The notes under the pieces: model-generated
Told to the model about the DNA's origin: nothing
Databases searched by the model: none
The model's input: the letters and a program-made list of their open reading frames with translations, nothing else
Translations under genes and position numbers: made by a program
Shown: piece after piece, positions 18,036-27,636 of the stretch
Layout: each line of letters starts with the position of its first letter
Numbering within the stretch: the stretch's first letter is position 1
Assembly (NCBI RefSeq): GCF_008245225.1
Contig: NZ_VTAW01000016.1
Span: 1-64,000, forward strand
Direction: 5' to 3'
DNA length: 64,000 bases
Source of the DNA: Natrialba swarupiae
GTDB lineage: Archaea; Halobacteriota; Halobacteria; Halobacteriales; Natrialbaceae

Positions 18036-19196
18036 ATGGAACGATTTAGCCGACGCGACGCGATTCTGGCTACCGCCACTGTCGGCGTCGGTACGTCCGC
18101 GTTCGCGGGCTGTCTCGGAGAGCAGATCGGAACCGGTTCGTCGGGCGACGGCGGCGGGTCCCCGGCGGTCGAAACCTTCCAGCTCGGACCCTCGCTCTCA
18201 CGGCCGCTGTGGGCCTTCGAAGAGGATCAAAACGGGTTCGTCTCCGTCATCGAGTCCGAACGGGACGCGCTGTGGCCGGTCGACGATCCCGACGAGATCG
18301 ACGGGCTCGAGGAGTGGTTCGCCGACACCGACTTCGAGGAGTCGAGAGTTCTTGTCGTCCAGACAGTCGGCCCGAACACGTGTTACGCCGAGATCGAAGT
18401 CGACAACGTCGCCGTCTCGGCCGCGGAGAACGCGAACGACGGGGATGGTGTGATTACTGGAACCGCTCGAGCCGTCGACGTGAGCGAGCCCGACGAGGCC
18501 TGTGGAGAGTCGATCACCTACCCGTCGGCGCTCGTCCGCGTCACCGGCGACGACCTTCCGACGGCGGCCGCGTTTTCGATCGTCGACGGCTGGGGGGAGG
18601 AAACCGAGGTCGAGTCGGTCGACGGGTTGGTCGACCCGGATCTGCTTCCGGGAGCCGTTCGCCCGACCGAGGAACCCGAATCGGTTCCGGACTCCCTCGA
18701 GTGCGACGATTCCGACTTCGAACGGCTCTGGAGTGATCGCGGGGCCGTCGCGTGGGGTGAGGTCCGCGACGAGGACGGGACTCCCCTGTTGGCGATGCGG
18801 ATCGACGGCGCTAGAGTCGGCGGCGAGTCCGAGGACCTCGAGTTCGAGTACGGGGACGAGTTGGACATCTGGATGCGTAACGTCTCGACCGACTACGTGA
18901 CGACCGGCAACGCGAGCAAGTACGCCCTCGAGCGTCTGACCGAGGAGGGATGGATCGAGATTCGGGGAACGATCGGTGAGGCGACGTTTGGGTACACCGA
19001 CGAGGGAATCTTACACCCACCCGGCGAAGGCTTCGAGTGGACGCTCGAACTCACCGAATCGGGCATCCTCGCGGATCACTTCCGCGGCGAGGACCTCGAG
19101 ATCTGTCCGGACCTCGCTGCCGGACGGTACCGGTTTGCCTACTGGGGCGCCCCCGGTGACGACCCGCTCGCGGTCGCGTTCGATCTCCTCGAGTGA
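18036..19196 (+). CDS. Predicted Tat lipoprotein with C-terminal Ig-like domain
   Basis: A 386-residue protein with a twin-arginine-like start (S-R-R-D-A-I-L), hydrophobic stretch and lipobox F-A-G-C (Cys25), then a Gly/Ser linker. The middle domain has two Cys residues that could form a disulfide. The C-terminal ~115 residues (Y-A-L-E-R-L-T-E-E-G-W, later C-P-D-L-A-A-G-R-Y-R-F) resemble the bacterial Ig-like domains found in secreted regulators and amylase-type proteins. Function unknown. Its TGA stop is also the start of a palindromic repeat. Confidence 0.72.
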   Translation: MERFSRRDAILATATVGVGTSAFAGCLGEQIGTGSSGDGGGSPAVETFQLGPSLSRPLWAFEEDQNGFVSVIESERDALWPVDDPDEIDGLEEWFADTDFEESRVLVVQTVGPNTCYAEIEVDNVAVSAAENANDGDGVITGTARAVDVSEPDEACGESITYPSALVRVTGDDLPTAAAFSIVDGWGEETEVESVDGLVDPDLLPGAVRPTEEPESVPDSLECDDSDFERLWSDRGAVAWGEVRDEDGTPLLAMRIDGARVGGESEDLEFEYGDELDIWMRNVSTDYVTTGNASKYALERLTEEGWIEIRGTIGEATFGYTDEGILHPPGEGFEWTLELTESGILADHFRGEDLEICPDLAAGRYRFAYWGAPGDDPLAVAFDLLE

Positions 19197-19277
19197 GACG
19201 GATCGCTGTACCGATATACCGGTGCAACCGCTACGTGCCGTTGTTGCATCGGAAATGACAGCAGTCCGTACCAGTCA
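19194..19277. repeat. Dispersed palindromic repeat, copy 2 (full hairpin form)
   Basis: The left arm TGAGACGGATCGCTGTACC is matched by a right arm TGACAGCAGTCCGTACCAGT read on the other strand, and an inner pair CCGGTGCAAC/GTTGCATCGG (one mismatch) extends the hairpin. The first TGA is the stop codon of the lipoprotein gene. Confidence 0.6.
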
Positions 19278-19340
19278 TCCCAGACCGTAGCAGTCAGTCT
19301 CGTCGCGGCCTTTTTTGCCCCCGACTGCGAGCGTACGAAC

Positions 19341-21101
19341 ATGCAGGTTCACGTCGTCGGCGACGATCCGGTCTACGAGGCCGTCGTCGCCGCGCTGGGA
19401 GACGTCGACGTCTCGGTCATGGACGCCAGTCCGAACGACCTCGCCGACGCGAGGTTCGGCGTCGTTGCCGACGTTGCCGGCTCGAGTACGCTAGAACGAG
19501 CAAACGAGGCGGCCTTGTCCGGCCGAACGCCGTGGATCGCCGTCGAGATCGGTGGCGTCGGCGGTCATCCGCTCGAATCGGTAGACGCCGCGGTGTCGGG
19601 GTTCGCGCCGGCGACCGGTTGTTTCGACTGCCTCCGCACGCGCGTGGCGTCGCACGATCCGGAGACGACCGAGCGCCCGAGTGCCGATCGTTCGACCGCA
19701 CGCCTCGCCGGCGCACTCGCCGGCCGAGAGTGCGTTCGCGTTCTCTCCGGCGACGAGCGATCCGTGATCGGCCACATCGTCGAACTCCCACACCGACGTC
19801 GACGGCTGCTCCCGGTTCCCGGCTGTCGGTGTGCCGACGAGGACCGCGACCGGACACTCGAGTACGACGACGAGTCGCTCTCGCTCGATGTGGCGGTCGA
19901 ACGCGTCGAAGCGACGATCGACGATCGGATGGGGATCGTCGCGAGCATCGGAGAGGTCGAATCGTTTCCCGCACCGTACTATCTCGCGACGAACGCCGAA
20001 ACGGAGGGTTTCAGCGACGCGAGCGCGCCGAAACAGGCCGCAGGCGTCGCCGACGACTGGAACGCGGCGTTGATGAAAGCCGTCGGCGAGGGCCTCGAGC
20101 GTTACTGCGCTGGCGTCTACCGGGACGACGAGTTCGTCCACGCGAGCGAAACGGACCTCGAGAACCCCGTTTCGCCCACGGAACTCGTCCGCCCGGACGA
20201 CGCGCCGTCGTACGACCCCACGGTCGAACGCCGCTGGGTCGACGGCGAGAACCTCGCGACCGGCGACCCGGCGCAGTTGCCGGCCGCTGCGGTCCAGTTC
20301 CCCCAGCCCGGCGAGCGGCTCGTCCCCGCGATCACGACCGGACTCGGCCTCGGCTCGTCGACCGTCGACGCCCTGCTGTCGGGGCTGACGGAAGTGATCG
20401 AGCGCGATGCCACCATGCTCGCGTGGTACTCGACGTTCGACTCGCTCGGACTCACGGTCGACGACGAGCGATTCGAGACCCTCGAGCGCCGCGCCGAAAG
20501 CGAGGGACTCGAGGTGACGCCGCTGCTCGTCACGCAGGACGTCGACGTTCCCGTCGTCGCCGTCGCCGTCCACCGGGATTCGGCGTCGGTTCCCGAAGCT
20601 GGCGTCGAGACGACGGACGACGCGTGGCCGGCGTTCGCCGCCGGCTCTGCGGCCGACCTCGACGCGACGGCCGCGGCGACGGCCGCACTCGAGGAAGCCC
20701 TTCAAAACTGGATGGAACTCCGGAATCTCGGTCCCGACGACGCGGCGGAGGCGTCGGGAGAGATCGGCGAGTACGCCTCGTACCCGGACCCGGCCCGTGA
20801 GTTCGTCGACGTCGATCGAACCGTTCCGGCCGAGAGCGTGGGGCCCACCGACGTTCCGGCGGGAACCGACGCACTCGAGTCGGTCGTCGACCGCCTCGAG
20901 GACGTCGGGTTGGTTCCGTACGCGGCGCGAGTGACCACACGCGACGTGGAAGCGATCGGGTTCGAGGCGGTTCGCGTCGTCGTCCCCGGCGCGCAACCGC
21001 TGTTCACCGGAACGCCGTTTTTCGGCGAGCGAGCCCGGACGGTCCCCGAGGACCTCGGGTTCGAGGCGCGCCTCGAGCGGCCGTATCATCCCTACCCCTG
21101 A
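19341..21101 (+). CDS. YcaO family protein with fused N-terminal cyclodehydratase (E1-like) domain
   Basis: A 586-residue protein. Residues 1-170 look like the E1-like domain of thiazole/oxazole cyclodehydratases, with a tetracysteine set C94, C97, C162, C164. Residues about 190-586 are a YcaO domain whose ATP/Mg sites are visible: E-G-L-E-R-Y at 250-255, E-V-I-E-R-D and E-E-A-L-Q. The C-terminus P-Y-H-P-Y-P resembles the Pro-rich tail needed for azoline formation in peptide-modifying YcaOs. YcaO enzymes use ATP to turn backbone amides into azolines or thioamides. No precursor peptide, dehydrogenase or TfuA gene is nearby, so the substrate is unknown. Confidence 0.88.
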   Translation: MQVHVVGDDPVYEAVVAALGDVDVSVMDASPNDLADARFGVVADVAGSSTLERANEAALSGRTPWIAVEIGGVGGHPLESVDAAVSGFAPATGCFDCLRTRVASHDPETTERPSADRSTARLAGALAGRECVRVLSGDERSVIGHIVELPHRRRRLLPVPGCRCADEDRDRTLEYDDESLSLDVAVERVEATIDDRMGIVASIGEVESFPAPYYLATNAETEGFSDASAPKQAAGVADDWNAALMKAVGEGLERYCAGVYRDDEFVHASETDLENPVSPTELVRPDDAPSYDPTVERRWVDGENLATGDPAQLPAAAVQFPQPGERLVPAITTGLGLGSSTVDALLSGLTEVIERDATMLAWYSTFDSLGLTVDDERFETLERRAESEGLEVTPLLVTQDVDVPVVAVAVHRDSASVPEAGVETTDDAWPAFAAGSAADLDATAAATAALEEALQNWMELRNLGPDDAAEASGEIGEYASYPDPAREFVDVDRTVPAESVGPTDVPAGTDALESVVDRLEDVGLVPYAARVTTRDVEAIGFEAVRVVVPGAQPLFTGTPFFGERARTVPEDLGFEARLERPYHPYP

Positions 21102-21104
21102 TTC

Positions 21105-21131
21105 ATACGGACTGACGGCAAACCGTATCAG
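21105..21131. repeat. Dispersed repeat, copy 3 (short inverted form)
   Basis: ATACGG (21105-21110) and CCGTATCAG (21123-21131) form inverted arms 12 bp apart just after the ycaO stop. Confidence 0.45.
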
Positions 21132-21444
21132 CTGACGCGGCCGGGGCGACGCCGCTATCGGGGTTCTTCTACAGCGGTCGTCCCGGACGTAACGACGTTT
21201 CGCCACTGTCAGACCTCGAATGACGGTTTCGGAACGAAGTGGCCGAAATCGACGATCCGTCCATCTCCTTTCCCCTACTTTGTTGCGATTGTCCACGGGA
21301 ATTGTTCATTTGTCCCGAATCCGATCGACGGTGGGCAAGTATTGTAGTCCAGGCGTGTCTTTAGGTCGTCTGTCAACCACTCCCTCACGTAATGAGATAT
21401 CCATTCGTAGTCGGACTCGGGCGAGTGCCCGGAGTGGTCGAGGG
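21132..21444. other. Region upstream of the urease operon
   Basis: About 310 bp without a convincing gene. It must hold the urease promoter, but I cannot choose a TATA box with confidence; T/A-rich patches lie near 21290-21310 and 21350. An in-frame extension of ureB back to 21220 has poor codon use and is not taken as coding. Confidence 0.45.
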
Positions 21445-21831
21445 ATGAGCGACCTCGTGCCGGGTGAGCTGCTCACCGAAGACGAGCCGGTACGGATCAA
21501 CGAGGGACGGGCAACGACGACAGTTATCGTCGAGAACACCGGCGATCGGCCGGTCCAGGTCGGATCACACTTTCACTTCTTCGAGGTCAACCCCGGCCTC
21601 GAGTTCGATCGAGAGGCCGCGTACGGAACGCGCCTGAACATCCCCGCCGGAACTGCGGTCAGGTTCGAGCCGGGGTGTGAACGCGACGTGACGCTCGTCG
21701 ACATCGGCGGCGATCGGATCGTTCACGGGATGGGTGGTCTCGTCGACGGGCCACTCGACGACGAGGGCGTGATCGCCCATGCGATGGAGCGCGCTCGAGA
21801 CCGTGGGTACCTGACGGAGGGCAGCGAATGA
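21445..21831 (+). CDS. ureB: Urease beta subunit
   Basis: This 128-residue subunit matches bacterial UreB ([12 protein letters not shown] near 43-50, R-L-N-I-P-A-G-T). It packs on the alpha subunit in the (alpha-beta-gamma) urease that hydrolyses urea to ammonia and carbamate. First gene of a seven-gene operon ureBCAGDEF with overlapping or touching junctions; its TGA overlaps the ureC ATG by 4 bp. The ATG at 21445 follows a GGAGTGG-type purine stretch and gives the normal family length. Confidence 0.94.
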   Translation: MSDLVPGELLTEDEPVRINEGRATTTVIVENTGDRPVQVGSHFHFFEVNPGLEFDREAAYGTRLNIPAGTAVRFEPGCERDVTLVDIGGDRIVHGMGGLVDGPLDDEGVIAHAMERARDRGYLTEGSE

Positions 21832-23534
21832 GTCGTGAACTCTCCAGACGGGAGTATACGGATCTGTTCGGTGCGACCGAGGGTGACCGGGTCAGACTCG
21901 GCGATACGAATCTGCTCGCGAAGATCGAGACGGACCACGCGGTCCCGGGTGAGGAAGCGGTCTTCGGCGGCGGGAAGACGATGCGCGACGGGATGGGGAT
22001 GCAGTCGGGCATCACGCAGGCCGAGGGCGCACTCGACTGGGCGTTTACGAACGTCGTGATAATCGACCCCGTCCTGGGCATCCGCAAGGGCGACATCGGC
22101 GTCCGCGACGGCAAAATCGTCGGCGTCGGGAAGGCAGGAAACCCGGACACGATGGACGACGTCGACATGGTGATCGGGCCGAGTACCGACACCATCCCCG
22201 CGGACGGATTGATCGCGACGGCCGGCGCGCTGGACATTCACATTCACTTCAACAGCCCCCAACTGGTCGAGCACGCGCTCGGCTCCGGTGTGACGACCAT
22301 GCTCGGCGGCGGCTTCGGCGGCGGCGCGACGACCTGTACGCCCGGCCCCGAGAACATCAAGCGGTTCCTCCAGGCCGCCGAGGAGTGGCCCGTCAACGTC
22401 GGCTTCTACGGGAAGGGCAACAGCAGCAAGCCCGAGGCGCTCCACGAGCAGATCGACGCCGGCGTCTGCGGGCTCAAACTCCACGAGGACTGGGGTTCGA
22501 CGCCGGCCGCGATCGACACCTGCCTCGAGGTCGCCGACGAGGAGGACATTCAGGTCTGCATCCACACGGACACGCTCAACGAGTCGGGCTTCGTCGAACA
22601 CACCTTCGACGCGATCGACGGCCGGGCGATCCACACCTTCCACATCGAGGGTGCCGGCGGCGGCCACGCGCCGGACGTTCTCGAGTTGATCGGCCACGAG
22701 CACATGCTGCCCTCGTCGACGAACCCGTCGATGCCCTACACGGTGAATACGTTCGACGAGCACCTCGACATGGTGATGGTCTGTCACCACCTGAATCCGG
22801 ATGTCCCCGAGGACGTCGCCTTCGCCGAATCCAGAATTCGGGCGGAGACCATCGGCGCGGAGGACGTCCTCCACGACACCGGCGCGATCAGCATGATGAC
22901 CTCCGACTCGCAGGCGATGGGGCGCATGGCCGAGGTCATCAGCCGCACGTGGCAGACCGCTCACAAGATGAAAGCCCAGCGGGGCCCCCTCGAGGCCGAC
23001 GAGGGAACCGAGGCGGACAACGCCCGCATCGAGCGCTACGTCGCGAAGTACACGATCAACCCCGCGATCACGGCCGGCATCGACGACTACGTCGGCTCGC
23101 TCGAGCCGGGGAAGCTCGCCGATATCGCGCTGTGGGACCCCGCCTTCTTCGGCGTCAAGCCGAAGGCGGTCATCAAGGGCGGCTTCCCCGTCTGGTCCCA
23201 GATGGGCGAGGCCAACGGCTCGCTGATGACCTGCGAGCCCGTCATCGGCCGCGAACGCGCCGGCGCACAGGGGCGGGCGAAGCAGGGGCTCTCCGTCACG
23301 TTCGTCAGCGAGGCCGCCGCCGAAAACGAGGTCGGCGACGCCTACGACCTCGAGACGCCCGTTCGGCCCGTCAGCGACACCCGAGACGTACGGAAATCCG
23401 ACATGGTCCACAACGACCACTGTCCGGACGACATCGAGATCGACGCCCAGACGTTCGAGGTCGAGGTGGACGGAGAACACGTCACCTGCGACCCGGCCGA
23501 GGAAATTCCGCTCGCACAGCGATACCTGCTCTAA
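21828..23534 (+). CDS. ureC: Urease alpha (catalytic) subunit
   Basis: A 568-residue catalytic subunit. The nickel ligands are present: H-I-H in D-I-H-I-H-F, the carbamylated Lys217 in G-L-K-L-H-E-D, the H-I-E-G-A-G-G-G-H segment and an Asp in S-D-S-Q-A-M-G. The mobile flap with the catalytic His is C-H-H-L. Length and every active-site motif match functional ureases. Gene order B-C-A rather than the bacterial A-B-C is seen in haloarchaea. Confidence 0.97.
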   Translation: MSRELSRREYTDLFGATEGDRVRLGDTNLLAKIETDHAVPGEEAVFGGGKTMRDGMGMQSGITQAEGALDWAFTNVVIIDPVLGIRKGDIGVRDGKIVGVGKAGNPDTMDDVDMVIGPSTDTIPADGLIATAGALDIHIHFNSPQLVEHALGSGVTTMLGGGFGGGATTCTPGPENIKRFLQAAEEWPVNVGFYGKGNSSKPEALHEQIDAGVCGLKLHEDWGSTPAAIDTCLEVADEEDIQVCIHTDTLNESGFVEHTFDAIDGRAIHTFHIEGAGGGHAPDVLELIGHEHMLPSSTNPSMPYTVNTFDEHLDMVMVCHHLNPDVPEDVAFAESRIRAETIGAEDVLHDTGAISMMTSDSQAMGRMAEVISRTWQTAHKMKAQRGPLEADEGTEADNARIERYVAKYTINPAITAGIDDYVGSLEPGKLADIALWDPAFFGVKPKAVIKGGFPVWSQMGEANGSLMTCEPVIGRERAGAQGRAKQGLSVTFVSEAAAENEVGDAYDLETPVRPVSDTRDVRKSDMVHNDHCPDDIEIDAQTFEVEVDGEHVTCDPAEEIPLAQRYLL

Positions 23535-23654
23535 TCCGACATCGACTATGGATTTCGAAGACACACCGACGACTCCGACGACGAGACCGCCAGCAATGGA
23601 AACGCGACCGCGATCGACACACTCTATCTCGAGCCGTCCCGCGGAGGTGATCCC
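23535..23654 (+). other. 120-bp ureC-ureA spacer with coding-like composition
   Basis: The frame of ureA stays open back to the ureC stop and reads as an acidic, haloarchaeal-looking peptide, but it has no start codon. A separate ATG at 23548 opens a 38-residue frame of poor codon quality. Either a lost small gene, or an N-terminal extension of ureA broken by a frameshift, would explain it. Confidence 0.3.
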
Positions 23655-24074
23655 ATGGGAATGAACCTCTCGCCGAAGGAGATGGAGCGGCTGACCGTCT
23701 TCATGGCCGCCGAACTCGCCCGACGACGCAAAGAGCGGGGCGTAAAGCTCAACCATCCCGAGACGGTCGCCTACATCTCCGACTGGGCCTGTGAGGCCGC
23801 CCGCGAGGGGAAATCGGTCTCACAGATCCGATCAGAGGCGACGCAGTTGCTCACCCGCGAGGACGTGATGGACGGCGTTCCCGAGATGATCGGCATGGTT
23901 CAGGTCGAACCCGTCTTCCCCGACGGCACCAAACTGGTGACGATCCACGATCCGATCCGGGCGGACAGCCGCGAGCAACTCGAGGCCGTCGACCCAGGTC
24001 CCGGTGAGGAACTCGAGGCGGCGGACGACCTCGAAGCGAGTCAGGACGACCCGCAGGCGACGGAGGGTGACTGA
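23655..24074 (+). CDS. ureA: Urease gamma subunit
   Basis: A 139-residue protein: residues 3-102 are the UreA fold ([32 protein letters not shown]), followed by an acidic C-terminal tail of about 35 residues typical of halophilic versions. The true start may be the second Met (residue 3). The stop overlaps the ureG start by one base. Confidence 0.94.
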   Translation: MGMNLSPKEMERLTVFMAAELARRRKERGVKLNHPETVAYISDWACEAAREGKSVSQIRSEATQLLTREDVMDGVPEMIGMVQVEPVFPDGTKLVTIHDPIRADSREQLEAVDPGPGEELEAADDLEASQDDPQATEGD

Positions 24075-24694
24075 TGGGGTACAGAGACGTCGCCAAGATC
24101 GGTATCGGCGGTCCAGTCGGCTCCGGCAAGACCGCGCTCGTCCGGCGGCTCGTACCCGAACTCGTCGACGAGGGGTACGAGGTAGGCGTCATCGCCAACG
24201 ATATCATGACCCAGGAGGACGCCGACGTCTTCCGCGAATCCTTCGGGGATCTGTTACCGGCGGACCTCGTCGAGGGCGTCGAGACGGGTGCCTGCCCACA
24301 CACAGGTATCCGCGAGGACCCCTCGATGAACCTCGCCGCGATCGACGAGTTCACCGAGCGCCACCCGGATCTCGACGTCGTTATCGTCGAAAGCGGCGGT
24401 GACAACCTCGCTGCAACCTTCAACCCCGAACTGGCCGACTACTTCCTGTTCGTTATCTCGGTCGCCGAGGGCGAGGACATCCCCCGGAAACGCGGCCCCG
24501 GCGTCACACAGGCCGACCTGCTCGTGGTCAACAAGACCGACCTCGCGCCGTACGTCGACGCCGACCTCGAGGTGATCGAATCCGACGCAGCGGACGTCCG
24601 CGGCGACGATCCGTTCGTCTTCACCAACTGCAAGGACGGGACGGGGGTCGACGAGGTGCTCGAACACGTCGACCGGGAGGTGCTGTTCGCGTGA
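24074..24694 (+). CDS. ureG: Urease accessory GTPase
   Basis: A 206-residue SIMIBI GTPase with P-loop G-P-V-G-S-G-K-T at about 12-19, the metal-binding C-P-H motif (G-A-C-P-H-T) and N-K-T-D specificity motif. It binds Ni2+ and drives GTP-dependent nickel delivery into apo-urease with UreD and UreF. Full family length; junction overlaps ureD by 4 bp. Confidence 0.96.
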   Translation: MGYRDVAKIGIGGPVGSGKTALVRRLVPELVDEGYEVGVIANDIMTQEDADVFRESFGDLLPADLVEGVETGACPHTGIREDPSMNLAAIDEFTERHPDLDVVIVESGGDNLAATFNPELADYFLFVISVAEGEDIPRKRGPGVTQADLLVVNKTDLAPYVDADLEVIESDAADVRGDDPFVFTNCKDGTGVDEVLEHVDREVLFA

Positions 24695-25680
24695 GTGCGG
24701 GACAGTCGGACGCGAGTCCGTTCGCGGACGAGAGGACGATTCCGGCCGCCTTCGGGGAGTACGCCGACGAGCCACTCGCCCAGGCACCCGCCGGCGGCCC
24801 CGGAAAGAACGGCCTGCTCGAAGCGGTCTTCGCCCGTGAGGACGACGGGCCGACGAGACTGATACGCGACCGCGTCGAGGTTCCCTACCACCTGACCGGG
24901 ACCCTCGAGACCGATCCTGTGCCGGGGCTTACGACGCTCGTCGCCCAGGAGCCGACCGGCGGCGTCGCCCAGGGGGATCGCCACCGGATGGTCCTCGACG
25001 CCCGCTCGGGCGCTCGCGTACACGTGACGACCCAGAGTGCGACGAAGGTCCACAGCATGCGCGAGAACTACGCTCACCTCGATGCGACGATCCGGGCGAA
25101 AGCGGGGAGCTACCTCGAGTATCTGCCCGGCCCGACGATCGTCAACGAGGACGCGCGCTGTCTCCAGACCGTCGACGTCGACCTCGCGGAAGGCGCGGTC
25201 GTCGTCCTCTCGGACGTCCTCGTCCCGGACGGGTTGAGCGACCACGAGCCGTTCGACTTCGACCACTACCACGCCCGCGTGGAGGCGACCGTCGACGACC
25301 GGCTGGTGTGTGCCGACGCGGTCGACCTCCGGCCGGACGACCGCGATCCGCGCGACCCCGCGAGCGTCGGGGAGTTCGGCGTCGTCGGCTCGCTGTACGT
25401 CTTCGCACCCGGATCCGGCGGCGAAAGCGGCGACGGATCGAACGAGGGTAGCGGTGTCGGTGTGGTCGACCAGGAGGAACTGGTCGGGACGCTCCACGAC
25501 CGTATCACGGATCGACCGGGCGTCGAGGCAGCCGTCTCGAGGCTCCCGTTCGACGCGGGTGCGATCGTCCGCGTGGTGGGCGAGAGTCAGGCGGACGTAA
25601 GCCAGACCGTCCGCACAGCGTGGGACGAGACGAGACGGGCAGTACTCGGGGTCGGCACACCGGCCGACCGGCGATACTGA
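24691..25680 (+). CDS. ureD: Urease accessory protein UreD/UreH
   Basis: A 329-residue nickel-chaperone scaffold that binds apo-urease and the UreFG complex. Recognisable UreD features include Q-G-D-R-H-R-M near residue 93, [11 protein letters not shown] and Y-L-P-G-P-T-I. It starts at a GTG overlapping the ureG stop (GTGA). A Gly/Ser-rich linker around 245 is a halophilic insertion. The stop overlaps the ureE start. Confidence 0.92.
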   Translation: MSAGQSDASPFADERTIPAAFGEYADEPLAQAPAGGPGKNGLLEAVFAREDDGPTRLIRDRVEVPYHLTGTLETDPVPGLTTLVAQEPTGGVAQGDRHRMVLDARSGARVHVTTQSATKVHSMRENYAHLDATIRAKAGSYLEYLPGPTIVNEDARCLQTVDVDLAEGAVVVLSDVLVPDGLSDHEPFDFDHYHARVEATVDDRLVCADAVDLRPDDRDPRDPASVGEFGVVGSLYVFAPGSGGESGDGSNEGSGVGVVDQEELVGTLHDRITDRPGVEAAVSRLPFDAGAIVRVVGESQADVSQTVRTAWDETRRAVLGVGTPADRRY

Positions 25681-26363
25681 TGGAGCGAATCGACGGTATC
25701 GTCGGCAACGTCCACACCGACGACGAACTCGCGACGCTGTGCGAGGATCACGAGGCGAACGGAACGCTCGAGCGAGTGGTCGTCGACGCGAGCGATCGCA
25801 GACGCTCCCGGTTTCGCACGACGACCGACGCGGGGACCGACGTCGGCGTCGTCGTGAACGCGCCGGCCGTCTCGTCGGGGGACGTCTTGCTCGTCGACGA
25901 CGAGCGAATGATCGTCGTCGCGTTCGAACCTCGCGACGCACTCGCCGTGTCGCTGCCCGAGGCGACGTCGGAGACACTCGCCGCGGCGGTCGAACTCGGC
26001 CACCGCGTCGGCAACCAGCACTGGGACCTGGCCGTCGAGGATGGAACGGTCTACGTCCCGCTCGCGGCAGATCGACACATCGTCGAACGCGTCGTCGCGG
26101 ACGTGATTCCCGGGTCGGAGATTCATGAGACGACCGTCGACGCCGACCTGTTCGTGACGGACCTCGAGGGAGGCCACGGTGATGGGACCGATCACAGTCA
26201 CGGTCACGACCACAGTCACGGCCACGACCACAGTCACGGTGATCACGCTGGCGAGACCGATCACAGTCACGGTGACAGCGCTGGCGAGACCGATGGTGAC
26301 GGGCACCGACACGACCACCACGGGAGTCACGGACACAGCCACGAACACGATCATGACCATTGA
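25680..26363 (+). CDS. ureE: Urease nickel metallochaperone with His-rich tail
   Basis: A 227-residue UreE: an N-terminal peptide-binding domain (residues 1-75) and a ferredoxin-like metal-binding domain (G-H-R-V-G-N-Q-H-W near 103-111), then a C-terminal tail of about 60 residues made almost only of His, Asp, Gly and Ser with repeated S-H-G-H-D units. The tail should store or capture several Ni2+ ions. DNA of the tail is itself repetitive (26190-26345). The end overlaps ureF by 11 bp. Confidence 0.93.
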   Translation: MERIDGIVGNVHTDDELATLCEDHEANGTLERVVVDASDRRRSRFRTTTDAGTDVGVVVNAPAVSSGDVLLVDDERMIVVAFEPRDALAVSLPEATSETLAAAVELGHRVGNQHWDLAVEDGTVYVPLAADRHIVERVVADVIPGSEIHETTVDADLFVTDLEGGHGDGTDHSHGHDHSHGHDHSHGDHAGETDHSHGDSAGETDGDGHRHDHHGSHGHSHEHDHDH

Positions 26364-27072
26364 TTCCGACTCGTTTCTGACCGCCCTCAGGCTCTCGGAC
26401 TCGTTTCTGCCGGTCGGCGGGTACACCGCCTCCTACGGCCTCGAGCAGTACGTCAACGAGGGGCGGATCGGCGACGGCGACGACCTGCGGGCGCTGCTCG
26501 CGGGCTACCTCCGGCGCGTGGTCGGGCCCTGCGAGACCGTCGCGCTCGCGAACGCCCACGACGCGAGTTCGTCGGACGACCTCGATCAGCTCCTCGAGGT
26601 CGACGCGCGCCTCCACGCCGTGACGATGCCAAGCGAGTTCCGCGAGAGTTCGACGAAAGCAGGCGCGAAGCTGTGCGAGTTGCTCGCCGGGACCGAGGAA
26701 GACCTCGCGTCCGTGGACGTCCGTACGGGCCTCCGTCAGAAGTTCGCCACGCGAATCGACGCCGGTGAGACGCCAGGTCACTACCCAGTCGTCTTCGGCG
26801 TCGTCGCCCAGAGCCGTGGTCTCCCGCGGCTCGAGGCCTGTCTCTCCCACGCCTACTCGTTCGTGACTGGGTTGTTGGGGGCCGCACAGCGACTCGGGCG
26901 GTTCGGTCACACCGAGATCCAGCGGGTGCTCGGCGACCTCGAATCCGTCGTCGTCGAAATCTGTGACCGTCACGTCGACGACGATGCGACCGCGATGGCG
27001 TCGTTCGCGCCGCTGGCGGAGATCATGGGAATGCGCCACGAACGAGCGGGACGGCGGCTGTTTATGAGTTAA
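26353..27072 (+). CDS. ureF: Urease accessory protein UreF
   Basis: A 239-residue all-helical protein with the UreF signature L-P-V-G-G-Y-T-A-S-Y-G-L-E at about 17-29 and H-T-E-I-Q near 193. It acts as the gate that couples UreG GTP hydrolysis to nickel insertion. Last gene of the operon; its stop overlaps by a few bases the stop of the convergent winged-helix gene. Confidence 0.94.
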   Translation: MTIDSDSFLTALRLSDSFLPVGGYTASYGLEQYVNEGRIGDGDDLRALLAGYLRRVVGPCETVALANAHDASSSDDLDQLLEVDARLHAVTMPSEFRESSTKAGAKLCELLAGTEEDLASVDVRTGLRQKFATRIDAGETPGHYPVVFGVVAQSRGLPRLEACLSHAYSFVTGLLGAAQRLGRFGHTEIQRVLGDLESVVVEICDRHVDDDATAMASFAPLAEIMGMRHERAGRRLFMS

Positions 27073-27485
27073 TGCTGGACGTCCGGACGCGGGGCGTTCT
27101 CGTATCGAACCATCTTTTCGGATTTATCGGAAATCGAGTCGTAGATCAGTCGCAACGTCTCCTCGGCGGCGAGCAAGTTGTGTTCGTCGAGAAACGCCCG
27201 CCCCTCGTCGGTCAGCCGGTAGAACTTCCAGGGATACCCCTGCTGGCGTTCGTCGTCCGGGAGCGTGACCGCCTCGAGAATGCCGGCCTCGATCAGTTTC
27301 TGGACGTGTTTGTACACCGTCGCCTCGCTCACGCTCGGATTTAGCTGCTCGAGTTCGTACATCGACGCCAGCCCCGCGGGGTGTTGAACCACGTTGGCGA
27401 TCAGCGAAAACCGGGTCTCCTGGGTGACGAAGTGGACGAGTTCCCGTGTCCCCCCTGTGTCGTCAGCGCCCAGACTGGTACTCAT
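27069..27485 (-). CDS. Winged-helix transcriptional regulator
   Basis: A 138-residue protein with a winged helix at about 25-100 (V-S-E-A-T-V-Y-K-H-V-Q-K-L-I-E-A-G-I-L-E) resembling PadR/MarR-type regulators of haloarchaea, and a C-terminal helix probably used for dimerisation. Its gene is convergent with ureF, and its own upstream region carries repeated GAGTAAACT sites overlapping the expected promoter, suggesting autoregulation. Control of urease is possible but not shown. Start ATG 27485 is the only one with a promoter-like region at the right distance. Confidence 0.82.
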   Translation of the reverse strand: MSTSLGADDTGGTRELVHFVTQETRFSLIANVVQHPAGLASMYELEQLNPSVSEATVYKHVQKLIEAGILEAVTLPDDERQQGYPWKFYRLTDEGRAFLDEHNLLAAEETLRLIYDSISDKSEKMVRYENAPRPDVQH

Positions 27486-27498
27486 ACGCTCACCTACG

Positions 27499-27549
27499 GA
27501 GTAGATCACCAAGTAAGTTACCCTGGAGTAAACTACTTTAGAGTAAACT
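27499..27549. promoter_or_regulatory. Tandem operator-like repeats upstream of the winged-helix gene
   Basis: GAGTAAACT occurs at 27526-27534 and 27541-27549, a 15-bp period, and a weaker GAGTAGATC lies at 27500-27508. They flank the TTACTT-type TATA of the minus-strand gene and lie in the shared region with the forward gene at 27637. Confidence 0.5.
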
Positions 27550-27636
27550 GGAATTGGGAACACAGAGGAACCGTTCGCTATCGGAAACGGAAACGACTCG
27601 GAAACGACTATTTCCCGGTCGCGAGAACGTCGCTGT

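Noticed and set aside
21220..21444. N-terminal extension of ureB
   Set aside because: In-frame but Arg/Ser-rich with poor codon use; the family N-terminus starts at 21445.
21723..23756. Long minus-strand open frame opposite ureC
   Set aside because: Shadow of ureC; no family signature, and ureC has all catalytic residues.
26190..26345. Short tandem DNA repeats that might be a CRISPR-like or satellite array
   Set aside because: They encode the His-rich tail of UreE and have no spacer structure. No CRISPR array was seen anywhere in the window.
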